Source: Chthoniobacterales bacterium (GTDB lineage: Bacteria > Verrucomicrobiota > Verrucomicrobiae > Chthoniobacterales > UBA10450). From it: a stretch of 6,693 bases of DNA. Both the position numbers and the translations under genes were made by a program. The notes below the pieces were generated by a model. It was not told the origin of the DNA, ran no database searches, and worked only from the letters and a program-made list of their open reading frames with translations. How positions within the stretch are numbered: position 1 is the first letter of the stretch; every line of letters starts with the position of its first letter. Below are positions 1 through 6,150 of the stretch, piece by piece. The stretch lies in the NCBI GenBank assembly GCA_003244125.1, contig QHBL01000276.1:1-6693 (forward strand), in the 5' to 3' direction.

Positions 1-474
1 CTGCCGAACATGCTACTGCGCCTGGACGAAAATGCGGCCGCGCAGATTCGTGAGCTGACGGTGCGAGTCGATGGAAACGAAACGTCGGGCGGCATTCGGG
101 CACGCGCGGCCGGCGTGCGACTAGACCGCGGACGTTTCACCGCACGACTGGGGCAGCACGGCTACAACACAGCCCTTCTGACGTTCCAAACCGGCCGAGG
201 CGAAATAAGGGCTGATGGTAACGCGCTCATCGAAATCACCGAGACCCGCGAAATGACGAGCGCCATCTGCGTGCGCGGTCACTTCGATGCGTCCCCGCTG
301 GCGGCCGACCATGTCAGCACGGTCTGGCCGGGCGAAGCCTTGCGCATGGAACGGGGTGGAGCGCGCCACGTCACGCTCGGTGCTCCCGAGCGCGCCGAAG
401 CTGAGGCCCGGTGCTCGCGAGTTGAAGCGGCACTGGCTTTTGAGACGAGCGCACAACTGGAGGCGCGCCGTTAA
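1..474 (+). CDS. Probable FecR-domain protein, 3' part
   Basis: Open from the first base (frame 1) to TAA at 472-474. The first three codons read L-P-N before the first ATG at 10, so the gene probably begins upstream and its N-terminus is missing; 157 residues are visible. The visible part looks like the beta-rich FecR fold: alternating hydrophobic strands, a segment GVRLDRGRFTARLG, then LLTFQTGRGEIRADG, a strand ALIEIT and near the end VWPGEALRMERGG, which resembles the 'v.pGe...l..gg' pattern of FecR repeats. The last ~35 residues are Ala/Glu/Arg-rich and probably helical. In FecR-type proteins this domain is periplasmic, and such genes often lie just before envelope polysaccharide export genes; the downstream barrel and Wzc-like genes fit that. 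The function is not shown by the sequence. The assignment rests on pattern only and could be another periplasmic beta-sandwich protein. Confidence 0.5.
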   Translation: MPNMLLRLDENAAAQIRELTVRVDGNETSGGIRARAAGVRLDRGRFTARLGQHGYNTALLTFQTGRGEIRADGNALIEITETREMTSAICVRGHFDASPLAADHVSTVWPGEALRMERGGARHVTLGAPERAEAEARCSRVEAALAFETSAQLEARR

Positions 475-528
475 GGCGAGACAATCACGGGGTCGTGGGC
501 GCGAAAGTGGCTGAAGACAAGATTTCTC

Positions 529-1737
529 ATGCGCGCGCGCTTAGCGACGAGCTGCGGCCCGTTAGGTCTGCTCAATGCCAAATGCCGCCGTGCTGCCGTT
601 ATCGCGTTAACAGCATCGTGGCTCGCCGTCACAGCCACCGGGGAGGACATCCCCGGCGCTTCCTGCGACGGATCAGGCCCAAGCGATCGCCCCGGCCGAC
701 GTTCCCGAACGCGAGGCGGAAGTGGGAACCAAGCCCGATCCCATCGAGCACGCCGGAGCAGCTTGCCGCGCCCGAGCCGGAGCTACCCATCGAGCGAGCG
801 GAGCCCGAAGTCAGCATCAATGATCATCCCGTCAACGAAAACGTCCGCCGCTTTCGCTATCACTTCAGCGTGACGGTGCGCACCGTTTACGACGATAATA
901 TCAACCTGCGCACCGTTCATCCCAGCAGCGACTTCTACACTTCGTTCGAGCCAACGGTGCGACTTAGCCTGGGTGAACCCGGAACTGAAAGTAATAACAT
1001 CCTGCAATTCATCTATGCGCCCAACGTCGTCTTCTTCTACGACCTTTCATCGAAGACGTTTCTCAACGGCGGAGTCGACTACAGCCGTAACGACTATGCC
1101 AACCTGATTAGCTCAGAAGCGCTCTCGGGCAATCTCTTCCTCAACTATAACTACAGTCCAAAGCTGGTAGTTGGTCTTGGCGGCACATTTGGCTACAATC
1201 AAACGGACGGAGCTACTCCTGCACAAACCTTCGAGCAGGTAAACCTTCGCGCCAGCTTCAATCCGGGAGAGAAGCTCAGCCTGTCGGGCTCGGTCGGCTT
1301 TGAATTTCGCCAGTTTGAAGGTGACACCCGCGGCACCTATATCTCACCAGTCTTCCAGCTCACCGCCAGCTACAAGCCGTTTGATGGCACGAGTATTTCA
1401 GTTGATGGCTCCCGGCGCACGCAAAACTCCGCCGTCATCCAAAGGCGGCGACTATGAGCAGACCGACATTCACTTCGCGGTGCAGCAGCGGTTCCGGCAA
1501 CGCATTTTTGTGAGCTTGAGCGCCGGCTACGAGAGCGCTACTTACTTCAGCGCCTTCAATGGCGTTGACCTTAATCGCACTGATGACTACTATTACCTCC
1601 AAGTCGCGATTGATACTAACATCACGCGCTTCTGGGACATCGGCTTCTACTATTTGCACCGGGAGGATACCAGTTCCCTGGAAGCTTTTAGCTTCACCGA
1701 TAACCAGTTTGGCATCCGTTCTTCGCTCATCTTCTAG
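529..1737 (+). pseudogene. Outer-membrane beta-barrel protein, frameshifted (three apparent +1 indels)
   Basis: A barrel of the type found in polysaccharide export loci, coded in successive frames. ATG 529 opens frame 1 with a signal peptide (Arg/Lys region, then AAVIALTASWLAVTA). The frame then passes to frame 2 at CCCC 651-654 (reads ALPATDQAQAIAPADVPE), to frame 3 at CCC 740-742 (STPEQLAAPEPELPIERAEP) and back to frame 1 at AAA 1441-1443 (joining NSAVIQ to GGDYEQTD). Dropping one base at each point gives a continuous ~401-residue protein: signal peptide, Pro/Glu/Ala-rich linker, then many alternating amphipathic strands rich in Tyr/Phe/Asn (for example FRYHFSVTVRTVYDDNINLR), ending in ...SSLIF with the C-terminal Phe typical of outer-membrane barrels. 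The final TAG is 2 bp before the next ATG at 1740. A GTG at 495 gives a longer frame-3 start, but its N-terminus is Arg-rich and not signal-like, so 529 is preferred. Inferred role: outer-membrane component for exported polysaccharide. The indels may be real decay or sequencing error. Confidence 0.75.
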
Positions 1738-1739
1738 TT

Positions 1740-1785
1740 ATGAAGTCATTCCTCGCTTTAACTCTTTCGCTCGTCGCGTCGCCGC
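1740..1785 (+). pseudogene. Signal-peptide-like remnant of a lost gene (possibly a Wza-type exporter)
   Basis: ATG 1740 lies 2 bp after the barrel stop and reads MKSFLALTLSLVAS, a compact signal-peptide start (one Lys, then a hydrophobic core, then small residues). After about 15 codons the sequence stops looking like a secreted protein, and a different frame (frame 1, from about 1780) becomes homologous-looking Wzz sequence. In comparable loci the gene between the barrel and the co-polymerase is usually an SLBB/Wza-type outer-membrane polysaccharide export protein. I infer that this is its first 15 codons, joined to the middle of the next gene by a deletion or assembly collapse. The frame-3 reading continues to a stop at 2186 but is a shadow of the Wzz domain. 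No Shine-Dalgarno motif is seen; the start may be coupled to the barrel stop. Confidence 0.35.
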
Positions 1786-2844
1786 GGCACACGCTTGATC
1801 GACCTTTATGTCACCAATCGCGACCCGGTCATGGCGCAACGCCTGGCCGAAGCCGTCGGGCGCGAATATATCCGCAATGTCATCGAACGCCGCGCGTTGT
1901 TCAGTCAGGACACGCTTCGTTATTTACTCGAAGAAGAGGAGCGGCTGAAGGTGAACCTGCAAAAAAGCGAAGCGGCCGTGGCCGAATACAAGGAGAAAAA
2001 TCCCGACGCGCTTCAGCTCGGCGGCGGCGCGGCGAACACCGGCAGCCAGACTGGCTCCGGCTCGGGTGGGGGTGGCACGCGCGGTGGCATCGTCTTGCAG
2101 GACTTGAGCAGCAAGATCACGCAGGCGCGGGCGGAACGTTTCCGGCTGGAGGGCGAGCTCAAACAGATCGACCGCGCGGGAAATAACCTCGATCAGTTGC
2201 TCTCTGTGCCCACTATTGCGGCATCGCTCCAGGTGGGTGAGGCCCGCCGCAGCGTCACGCAAATCGAAGCCGATATGGCGACGCTGGCCCTGCGTTACAA
2301 AGAAAAACATCCGAAGATGATGTCGGCGCGCGCGGCGTTGCGCGAAGCGAGGGACAATGTGCGGCGCGCGGCCATGTTGCAGCCAGCCATTTTGCGCAAC
2401 TCCATCGCGCAGGCGCTGGCGACTGAACAGAATTTGCAGGACGCTTTCAAGGACCAGCAAGGCACGGCCATGCAGTTGAATCGCACTGCCATCGGCTACC
2501 AGGAACTGGCGCGCCAAGCCGAAAGCGATCGCGCTTTGTACGAGAGCGTGCTGCGCCAAAATCAAGGCGACCGACCTGACCAAGATGTGAAAACTAACGC
2601 AGTTAGCGTCGCCGAGCATGCTGTCATTCCGCGTGCGCCGGTGAATCCCATTCCTTTGAAGACGATCACCTTCGGACTGCTCGGCGGTCTTGCCGCTGGC
2701 ATGGCCTTTGTCTTTGGCGCGAACGCGCTGGACCGCTCCATCAAGACCGTCGATCAGGCCGAAGCGACCTTTGGCTCCCCGTTCTCGCCGCCATTCCGGA
2801 GACGAAAAAAGGCGAATCGAAAGCCGGTACTATTCAATCCCTAG
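1762..2844 (+). CDS. Polysaccharide co-polymerase (Wzz/GNVR) part of a Wzc-like protein, N-terminally truncated
   Basis: Frame 1 is open from 1762; recognisable sequence starts near 1780 (RRRGTRLIDLYVTNRDP), and the first possible start codon in homologous sequence is TTG 1795. This is the second half of a Wzz domain: LIDLYVTNRDP and AEAVGREYI match the region where Wzz proteins carry 'LI.i.V...dP..A..laN', followed by a long coiled coil (VIERRALF to about 2010 and again 2090-2560), the GNVR-like stretch YQELARQAESDRALYESVL, and the Pro-rich lead-in (PRAPVNPIPLK) to the second membrane helix (about 2662-2730). The first transmembrane helix and roughly 150 residues of the usual N-terminus are missing. 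A Gly/Ser-rich stretch at 2020-2090 interrupts the coil. Frame 1 ends at TAG 2842-2844 after ~20 aberrant residues because the true frame moves to frame 3 at about 2776. The family sets polysaccharide chain length in the inner membrane. Confidence 0.82.
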   Translation, partial: LFRSSRRRGTRLIDLYVTNRDPVMAQRLAEAVGREYIRNVIERRALFSQDTLRYLLEEEERLKVNLQKSEAAVAEYKEKNPDALQLGGGAANTGSQTGSGSGGGGTRGGIVLQDLSSKITQARAERFRLEGELKQIDRAGNNLDQLLSVPTIAASLQVGEARRSVTQIEADMATLALRYKEKHPKMMSARAALREARDNVRRAAMLQPAILRNSIAQALATEQNLQDAFKDQQGTAMQLNRTAIGYQELARQAESDRALYESVLRQNQGDRPDQDVKTNAVSVAEHAVIPRAPVNPIPLKTITFGLLGGLAAGMAFVFGANALDRSIKTVDQAEATFGSPFSPPFRRRKKANRKPVLFNP

Positions 2845-3664
2845 CCCCGCCCGAAGCGGCGAAGTATCGCCTCGTCGACGAAGCGCGCGGCGGCGTCATC
2901 GCGGAGAGCTTTCGCAGTTTGCGCGCTGTATTGTCGCTGCTTGCGCCGGAGGGGAGCGCCGCGTTTTCCTTTTTACCAGCGCTCTCCCGAATGAAGGCAA
3001 GTGTTTTACCAGCGCTAACTACGCGCTCGCTCTCGCCCAACAGGGCCACCGTGTTCTGCTCATTGATGGCGATCTCCGCCGCCCCAGCGTGCACAAGGTT
3101 TTTGATCTGGCGGAAAGGGATTCTCCAGGCGTGGTCGATCAACTGGTGCACGCCGTCCCGCTGGAAGAGGCGGTGCAACGCGTCGCGACCGTCGATTCCG
3201 AACCGCTGGATGGAGCGCGCTTCCGCAGCGAGGAGGCGCCGCCGGGCGAGCTTTATGTTCTGGCCGGTGGACAGCGCGCGCCGAATCCGGCCCAGCTGCT
3301 CAGCAGTGGTTGCTTCAAGGACCTGATCTACGAGGCCGCCACACAATTCGACCGCATCGTGGTGGATAGTGCTCCGATATTAGCCGTCAGTGATACGCTG
3401 CTGATGGTGCCGTATATTCAAACGACTTGCATGGTCCTGCGCGCCAGCAAAACGCCGCGCAACGCCACCAATCGAGCTTTGAGCCTTCTTGCTGCGGCAG
3501 GTAATCGCCCGGCCGGTCTTATCTTAAACAGGTTGCCGCGCCGCCGCGGCGCTGGTTATTATTACTACTACTCCTCACCCGGTTACGGTGACGGAGCGAG
3601 CTACGGCGATCGCTATCAGTCGCGCCCGGCGAATATTTCCGGCAACGGCGCGAGCAACTCGTAG
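2778..3664 (+). pseudogene. BY-kinase (tyrosine autokinase) domain of the same Wzc-like protein, frameshifted
   Basis: Continuation of the preceding gene. Frame 3 from 2778 reads PVLAAIPETKKGESKAG and then VIAESFRSLRAVLSLLAPEG; frame 2 takes over at 2954 (ERRVFLFTSALPNEGK) and runs to TAG 3662-3664. Kinase motifs are in order: Walker A ALPNEGKC (Lys 2999-3001, with Cys at 3002-3004 where Ser/Thr is expected), Walker A' LLIDGDLRRP (Asp 3065 and 3071), Walker B IVVDSAP (Asp 3365), and a C-terminal tyrosine cluster with five consecutive Tyr (3557-3571) plus Tyr at 3584, 3602 and 3614. BY-kinases autophosphorylate this tail and so control polymer assembly. Spliced to the Wzz part, the protein would be about 625 residues against the usual ~720-750, the difference being the missing N-terminus. 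From 2954 the open stretch is clean. Both breaks look like one missing base (C at 2775/2776, G in 2951-2954). Confidence 0.85.
2805..2811 (+). promoter_or_regulatory. A_AAA_AAG slippery heptamer in the Wzc-like gene
   Basis: Read in frame 1 (cgA AAA AAG), this is the canonical bacterial -1 slippery heptamer. A -1 slip here moves from frame 1 to frame 3, which is exactly the change needed to join the Wzz part to the kinase part. A GGAG lies at 2798-2801, only 3 nt upstream, closer than the ~10 nt usual for stimulatory Shine-Dalgarno elements; no strong downstream hairpin was recognised. The conserved PVLAAIPE residues in frame 3 lie upstream of the heptamer, so the ancestral frame change is better explained by an indel at 2776. 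Function is therefore uncertain. Confidence 0.3.
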
Positions 3665-3668
3665 CTCG

Positions 3669-4304
3669 TTAGCGCGCTGTTCGGCGCGCGTTGTCTGCCG
3701 TCAAGCGCATCACCACAAAATACAACAGGCAGAGCACCAGCACCGCCGCCACGATCAGATGCGATTTCGCTTTCAACGCCAAAGCTAATCCCGCCGGATC
3801 GCGCAGCATCTCGGCCGTGATCGCCCTCTGCCCGAACCACGCCAGCACCCCGCACCAGAGTGCCGAACCGGCGATGGTCATAATGCTGAAAGTGGTGAAA
3901 TTCATCCGGATGATCCCCGCTGGAATGGAAATGAGGTGGCGAATGACCGGCAGCAAACGCGCGAAAAAAATCCCGCCCGCCTCGTAACGATGCAGCCAGT
4001 GCTCGGCTCGGGTGAGCTTCGTTTCGCTAACGAGAAATAGCCGTCCCCATTTCACCACCACGATGCGGCCCAGCCAGAGCGATATCCAATAGGTAATGCT
4101 CGCGCCCAGCCATGAGCCGAAGGTGCCGGCAGCGATGACGGCCCAGACATTGAAGCGGCCTTGCGTGGCGAGAAAAGCGGCTGGCGGGATCACGATCTCG
4201 CTCGGCACCGGAAAGATCGAGCTTTCCATCGCCATAAGTAGGATGATGCCGAGATAACCCCATTGCTGGACCCAGCCGAACCAGATTTGAAGCAGATGAT
4301 GCAT
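3669..4304 (-). CDS. DedA-family membrane protein (putative undecaprenyl-phosphate/lipid transporter)
   Basis: A complete 211-residue frame with ATG at 4304-4302 and TAA at 3671-3669, a normal length for the family. The N-terminal re-entrant region carries acidic residues E27 and E36 in ESSIFPVPSEIVIPP, followed by a Gly-rich helix with G60, G63 and G67 (GSWLGASITYW). The family motif F-x-R-x-x-P-x-x-R is at residues 114-122 (FARLLPVIR), followed by SIPAGIIRMN (126-135). Further hydrophobic segments lie near 140-160 and 182-200, and the tail is basic. Several DedA proteins have been shown to be needed for returning the C55 lipid carrier (undecaprenyl phosphate) across the inner membrane, and others affect membrane potential or lipid balance; which applies here is not visible. 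Convergent with the kinase gene and divergent from the ABC exporter (55 bp). No Shine-Dalgarno sequence precedes the ATG. The frame is intact, unlike the genes to its left. Confidence 0.93.
   Translation of the reverse strand: MHHLLQIWFGWVQQWGYLGIILLMAMESSIFPVPSEIVIPPAAFLATQGRFNVWAVIAAGTFGSWLGASITYWISLWLGRIVVVKWGRLFLVSETKLTRAEHWLHRYEAGGIFFARLLPVIRHLISIPAGIIRMNFTTFSIMTIAGSALWCGVLAWFGQRAITAEMLRDPAGLALALKAKSHLIVAAVLVLCLLYFVVMRLTADNARRTAR
3672..3689. terminator. GC hairpin at a convergent gene end (weak terminator candidate)
   Basis: GCGCGC (3672-3677), loop TGTTCG (3678-3683), GCGCGC (3684-3689). It sits inside the last codons of the minus-strand DedA gene, right after the plus-strand kinase stop (3664). 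There is no T-run on either side, so it does not meet the usual intrinsic terminator pattern. It is recorded because the two genes converge with only 4 bp between their stops and no better terminator is visible. Confidence 0.2.
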
Positions 4305-4359
4305 ATTAATTTGTCATTCTCAGCGGAGCGAAGAATCTCTCGATTCTACTGTCTGTCTA
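4305..4359. promoter_or_regulatory. Divergent intergenic gap between DedA gene and ABC exporter gene
   Basis: This 55-bp gap must hold the start signals for both genes unless the promoters lie inside coding DNA. I see no convincing -35/-10 pair in either direction and no Shine-Dalgarno motif before ATG 4360 or before the DedA ATG. The AT-rich stretch at 4304-4313 is the only candidate -10 region. Most of the gap is taken by the inverted-repeat element at 4313-4347. Confidence 0.4.
4313..4347. repeat. Interspersed-repeat-like palindromic element
   Basis: The core GTCATTCTCAGCGGAGCGAA followed by GAATCTC closely resembles a short 'GTCATTCTGAGC...GAAGAATCTC' sequence that I recall as common in intergenic DNA of many environmental bacterial genomes; this is memory, not a search. 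It contains ATTCT (4316-4320), AGAATC (4332-4337) and GATTCT (4342-4347). The middle arm can pair either with the left arm (5 bp) or perfectly with the right arm (6 bp, loop TCTC), giving two mutually exclusive hairpins. Confidence 0.5.
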
Positions 4360-6150
4360 ATGATTTACCGGCGCGTCCTTGAATATTACCGCGCATTTAG
4401 CGGCGCGACGCTGCTCGGCTTGGCCTTCTCGCTCGCCGGCATCGGCCTCAATTTGCTCAAACCCTGGCCGTTGAAATTCATCGTTGATTCCATTCTGCCC
4501 AACGCAAGCAAAGTTGCTTCTTTTCAGTTCCGTTTCGGCGCGCGCTGGAACGTTCCCCTGACGCCGCGTCTTCCTCTGCACGAAGCGATCGCCGCGCTCT
4601 GTCTCGCGCTTGTTGTCATCCAGCTGCTCTGGGGCATTTGCAATTACATCAGCAACTACATCTTCGTCAAAGCTGGATTACAGGCTTTGCTCAAACTCCG
4701 CACCGAGCTCTACGCTCACCTTCAGCGTCTTTCGCTTAAATTTCACGACGCGCGCCGCTCCGCCGACTCCAGCTTCCGCGTCGCTTACGACTCGCAGTCC
4801 ATTCAAACTATCTACAACAAAGGGTTCACCGCCGTCTTTGCCTCCGTCCTCACCCTCATCGGCACCTTCGTCATCATGTTGCGATTGGATTGGCAACTGG
4901 CCTTGCTCTCTCTCGCCATCGTCCCATTGCTCATCGCCACCATTTACTTCTTCGCGCGCCGCATTCGCCGCGACTCGACCACGATCCAGGAACAGGAAAG
5001 CGCCGTTCTCGCGCAGGCGCAGGAAGGCCTTAGCTCCATCCGCATGGTTCACGCCTTTGGCCGCGAAGAATTCGAAGTCATGCGTTTTCAACAACAAGCT
5101 ATCGGCAGCTTGCGCGCGAACCTGCGACTAACGATCACCAATGTGCAAAGCGCGCTCGTCATTAGCACCCTTGTCGTCATCGGCACGGCGGCCATGTATT
5201 ACATCGGCACCCTGCACGTCCTGGCCGGCACTCTCTCGCTCGGCTCGCTTCTCCTCTTCAGCGCTTACCTGCTCATGCTTTACACGCCGCTCGAGTCGCT
5301 CACCTACACCGCCTGGGCCATGGAAGGCGCCACCGCCGGCGCGCGCCGTTGCTTCGAAGTGCTCGACCGCCGCGATGACGTCCTCGGCTCGCCTGACGCC
5401 ATTACTATTACCAAAAGCGATGGCGCCATCGCATTTCACAACGTCAGCTTCGGCTACGCTGAAAACCGCGTCGTTCTGCGCGAGATCAACCTCGAGATTT
5501 CGCCCAACCAAATCGTCGCTCTCGTCGGCGGCACCGGCGCGGGTAAAAGCACGCTACTCAGTCTCGTCCCGCGATTCTATGATCCGACCTCTGGCGACGT
5601 CGCGCTCGATGGCCGCGACATTCGTCAGGTGACAAAGAAATCGTTGCGCGAACAAATCGCCATCGTTCTCCAGGACACCCTGCTCTTTTCCACGACCGTG
5701 CGCGAGAATATCGCCTATGGCCGAAGCGATGCCACCGACGACGATATTCGCGAAGCGGCCCGGCGCGCGCAGGCTGAGCAATTCATTCTGCAACTACCCG
5801 ACGGCTATGACAGCCAGGTGGGCGAGCGCGGTGGACATCTTAGCGTGGGTCAACGCCAGCGCATCGGTATCGCACGCGCCTTTTTGAAAAATGCGCCCAT
5901 CCTTCTCCTGGATGAACCCACTTCCGCCCTCGACCCCGCTACTGAATCGGCCATCATGGATACAATCAAAGAACTAATGCGCGGTCGCACCACACTCATT
6001 GTCACTCATCGCATCGCCACCGTGCACAACGTCGATCACATCGTCGTGCTGGAACATGGCCGCATTGTGGAGCAAGGCCGCGGGCCCGAGCTCGTCACCC
6101 GCGGCGGCGCTTACGCGAATCTCTACAAATCGGGCAACTTCCCGTCATGA
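4360..6150 (+). CDS. MsbA-like ABC exporter, fused permease and ATPase
   Basis: A complete 596-residue half-transporter, the usual size for type IV ABC exporters. The N-terminal membrane domain (about 1-310) has six hydrophobic segments, including ones near 15-40, 75-100, 155-200 and 255-310, with a large loop at about 45-70. The ATPase domain (about 355-590) has every motif: Walker [10 protein letters not shown] (390-398), Q-loop Q438, signature LSVGQ (494-498), Walker B ILLLDEP (D518, E519), D-loop SALD (522-525) and H-loop H550. Val replaces the second residue after Leu-Ser in the usual LSGGQ; the key Ser, Gly and Gln remain. The protein should act as a homodimer in the inner membrane and export an amphipathic or lipid-linked substrate; the polysaccharide context suggests a glycolipid, but substrate cannot be read from sequence. 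Start: ATG 4360 begins [13 protein letters not shown], a typical pre-TM1 helix. It overlaps the next gene by ATGA, so the two form an operon. Confidence 0.95.
   Translation: MIYRRVLEYYRAFSGATLLGLAFSLAGIGLNLLKPWPLKFIVDSILPNASKVASFQFRFGARWNVPLTPRLPLHEAIAALCLALVVIQLLWGICNYISNYIFVKAGLQALLKLRTELYAHLQRLSLKFHDARRSADSSFRVAYDSQSIQTIYNKGFTAVFASVLTLIGTFVIMLRLDWQLALLSLAIVPLLIATIYFFARRIRRDSTTIQEQESAVLAQAQEGLSSIRMVHAFGREEFEVMRFQQQAIGSLRANLRLTITNVQSALVISTLVVIGTAAMYYIGTLHVLAGTLSLGSLLLFSAYLLMLYTPLESLTYTAWAMEGATAGARRCFEVLDRRDDVLGSPDAITITKSDGAIAFHNVSFGYAENRVVLREINLEISPNQIVALVGGTGAGKSTLLSLVPRFYDPTSGDVALDGRDIRQVTKKSLREQIAIVLQDTLLFSTTVRENIAYGRSDATDDDIREAARRAQAEQFILQLPDGYDSQVGERGGHLSVGQRQRIGIARAFLKNAPILLLDEPTSALDPATESAIMDTIKELMRGRTTLIVTHRIATVHNVDHIVVLEHGRIVEQGRGPELVTRGGAYANLYKSGNFPS

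Noticed and set aside
495..528. GTG 495 as the barrel start
   Set aside because: It gives an Arg-rich N-terminus without a signal peptide; ATG 529 in frame 1 encodes a convincing one.
651..742. Phase-variable homopolymer switch in the barrel gene
   Set aside because: The runs are only 3-4 bases, too short for typical slipped-strand phase variation, and three separate breaks would have to be switched together.
1924..2619. Long minus-strand open frame of 231 codons antisense to the Wzz domain
   Set aside because: It is a shadow of the GC-rich plus-strand coding frame; its protein is His/Arg/Leu-rich without recognisable motifs, while the plus frame has clear Wzz features.
2834..3346. Minus-strand open frame of 170 codons antisense to the kinase
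   Set aside because: No motifs are visible, and the plus strand encodes the Walker A' motif in this stretch.
4610..5131. Second plus-strand frame inside the ABC exporter (also 5141-5632)
   Set aside because: Ser/Pro/Ala/Arg-rich out-of-frame translation typical of GC-rich shadows; the exporter frame is complete and carries all motifs.
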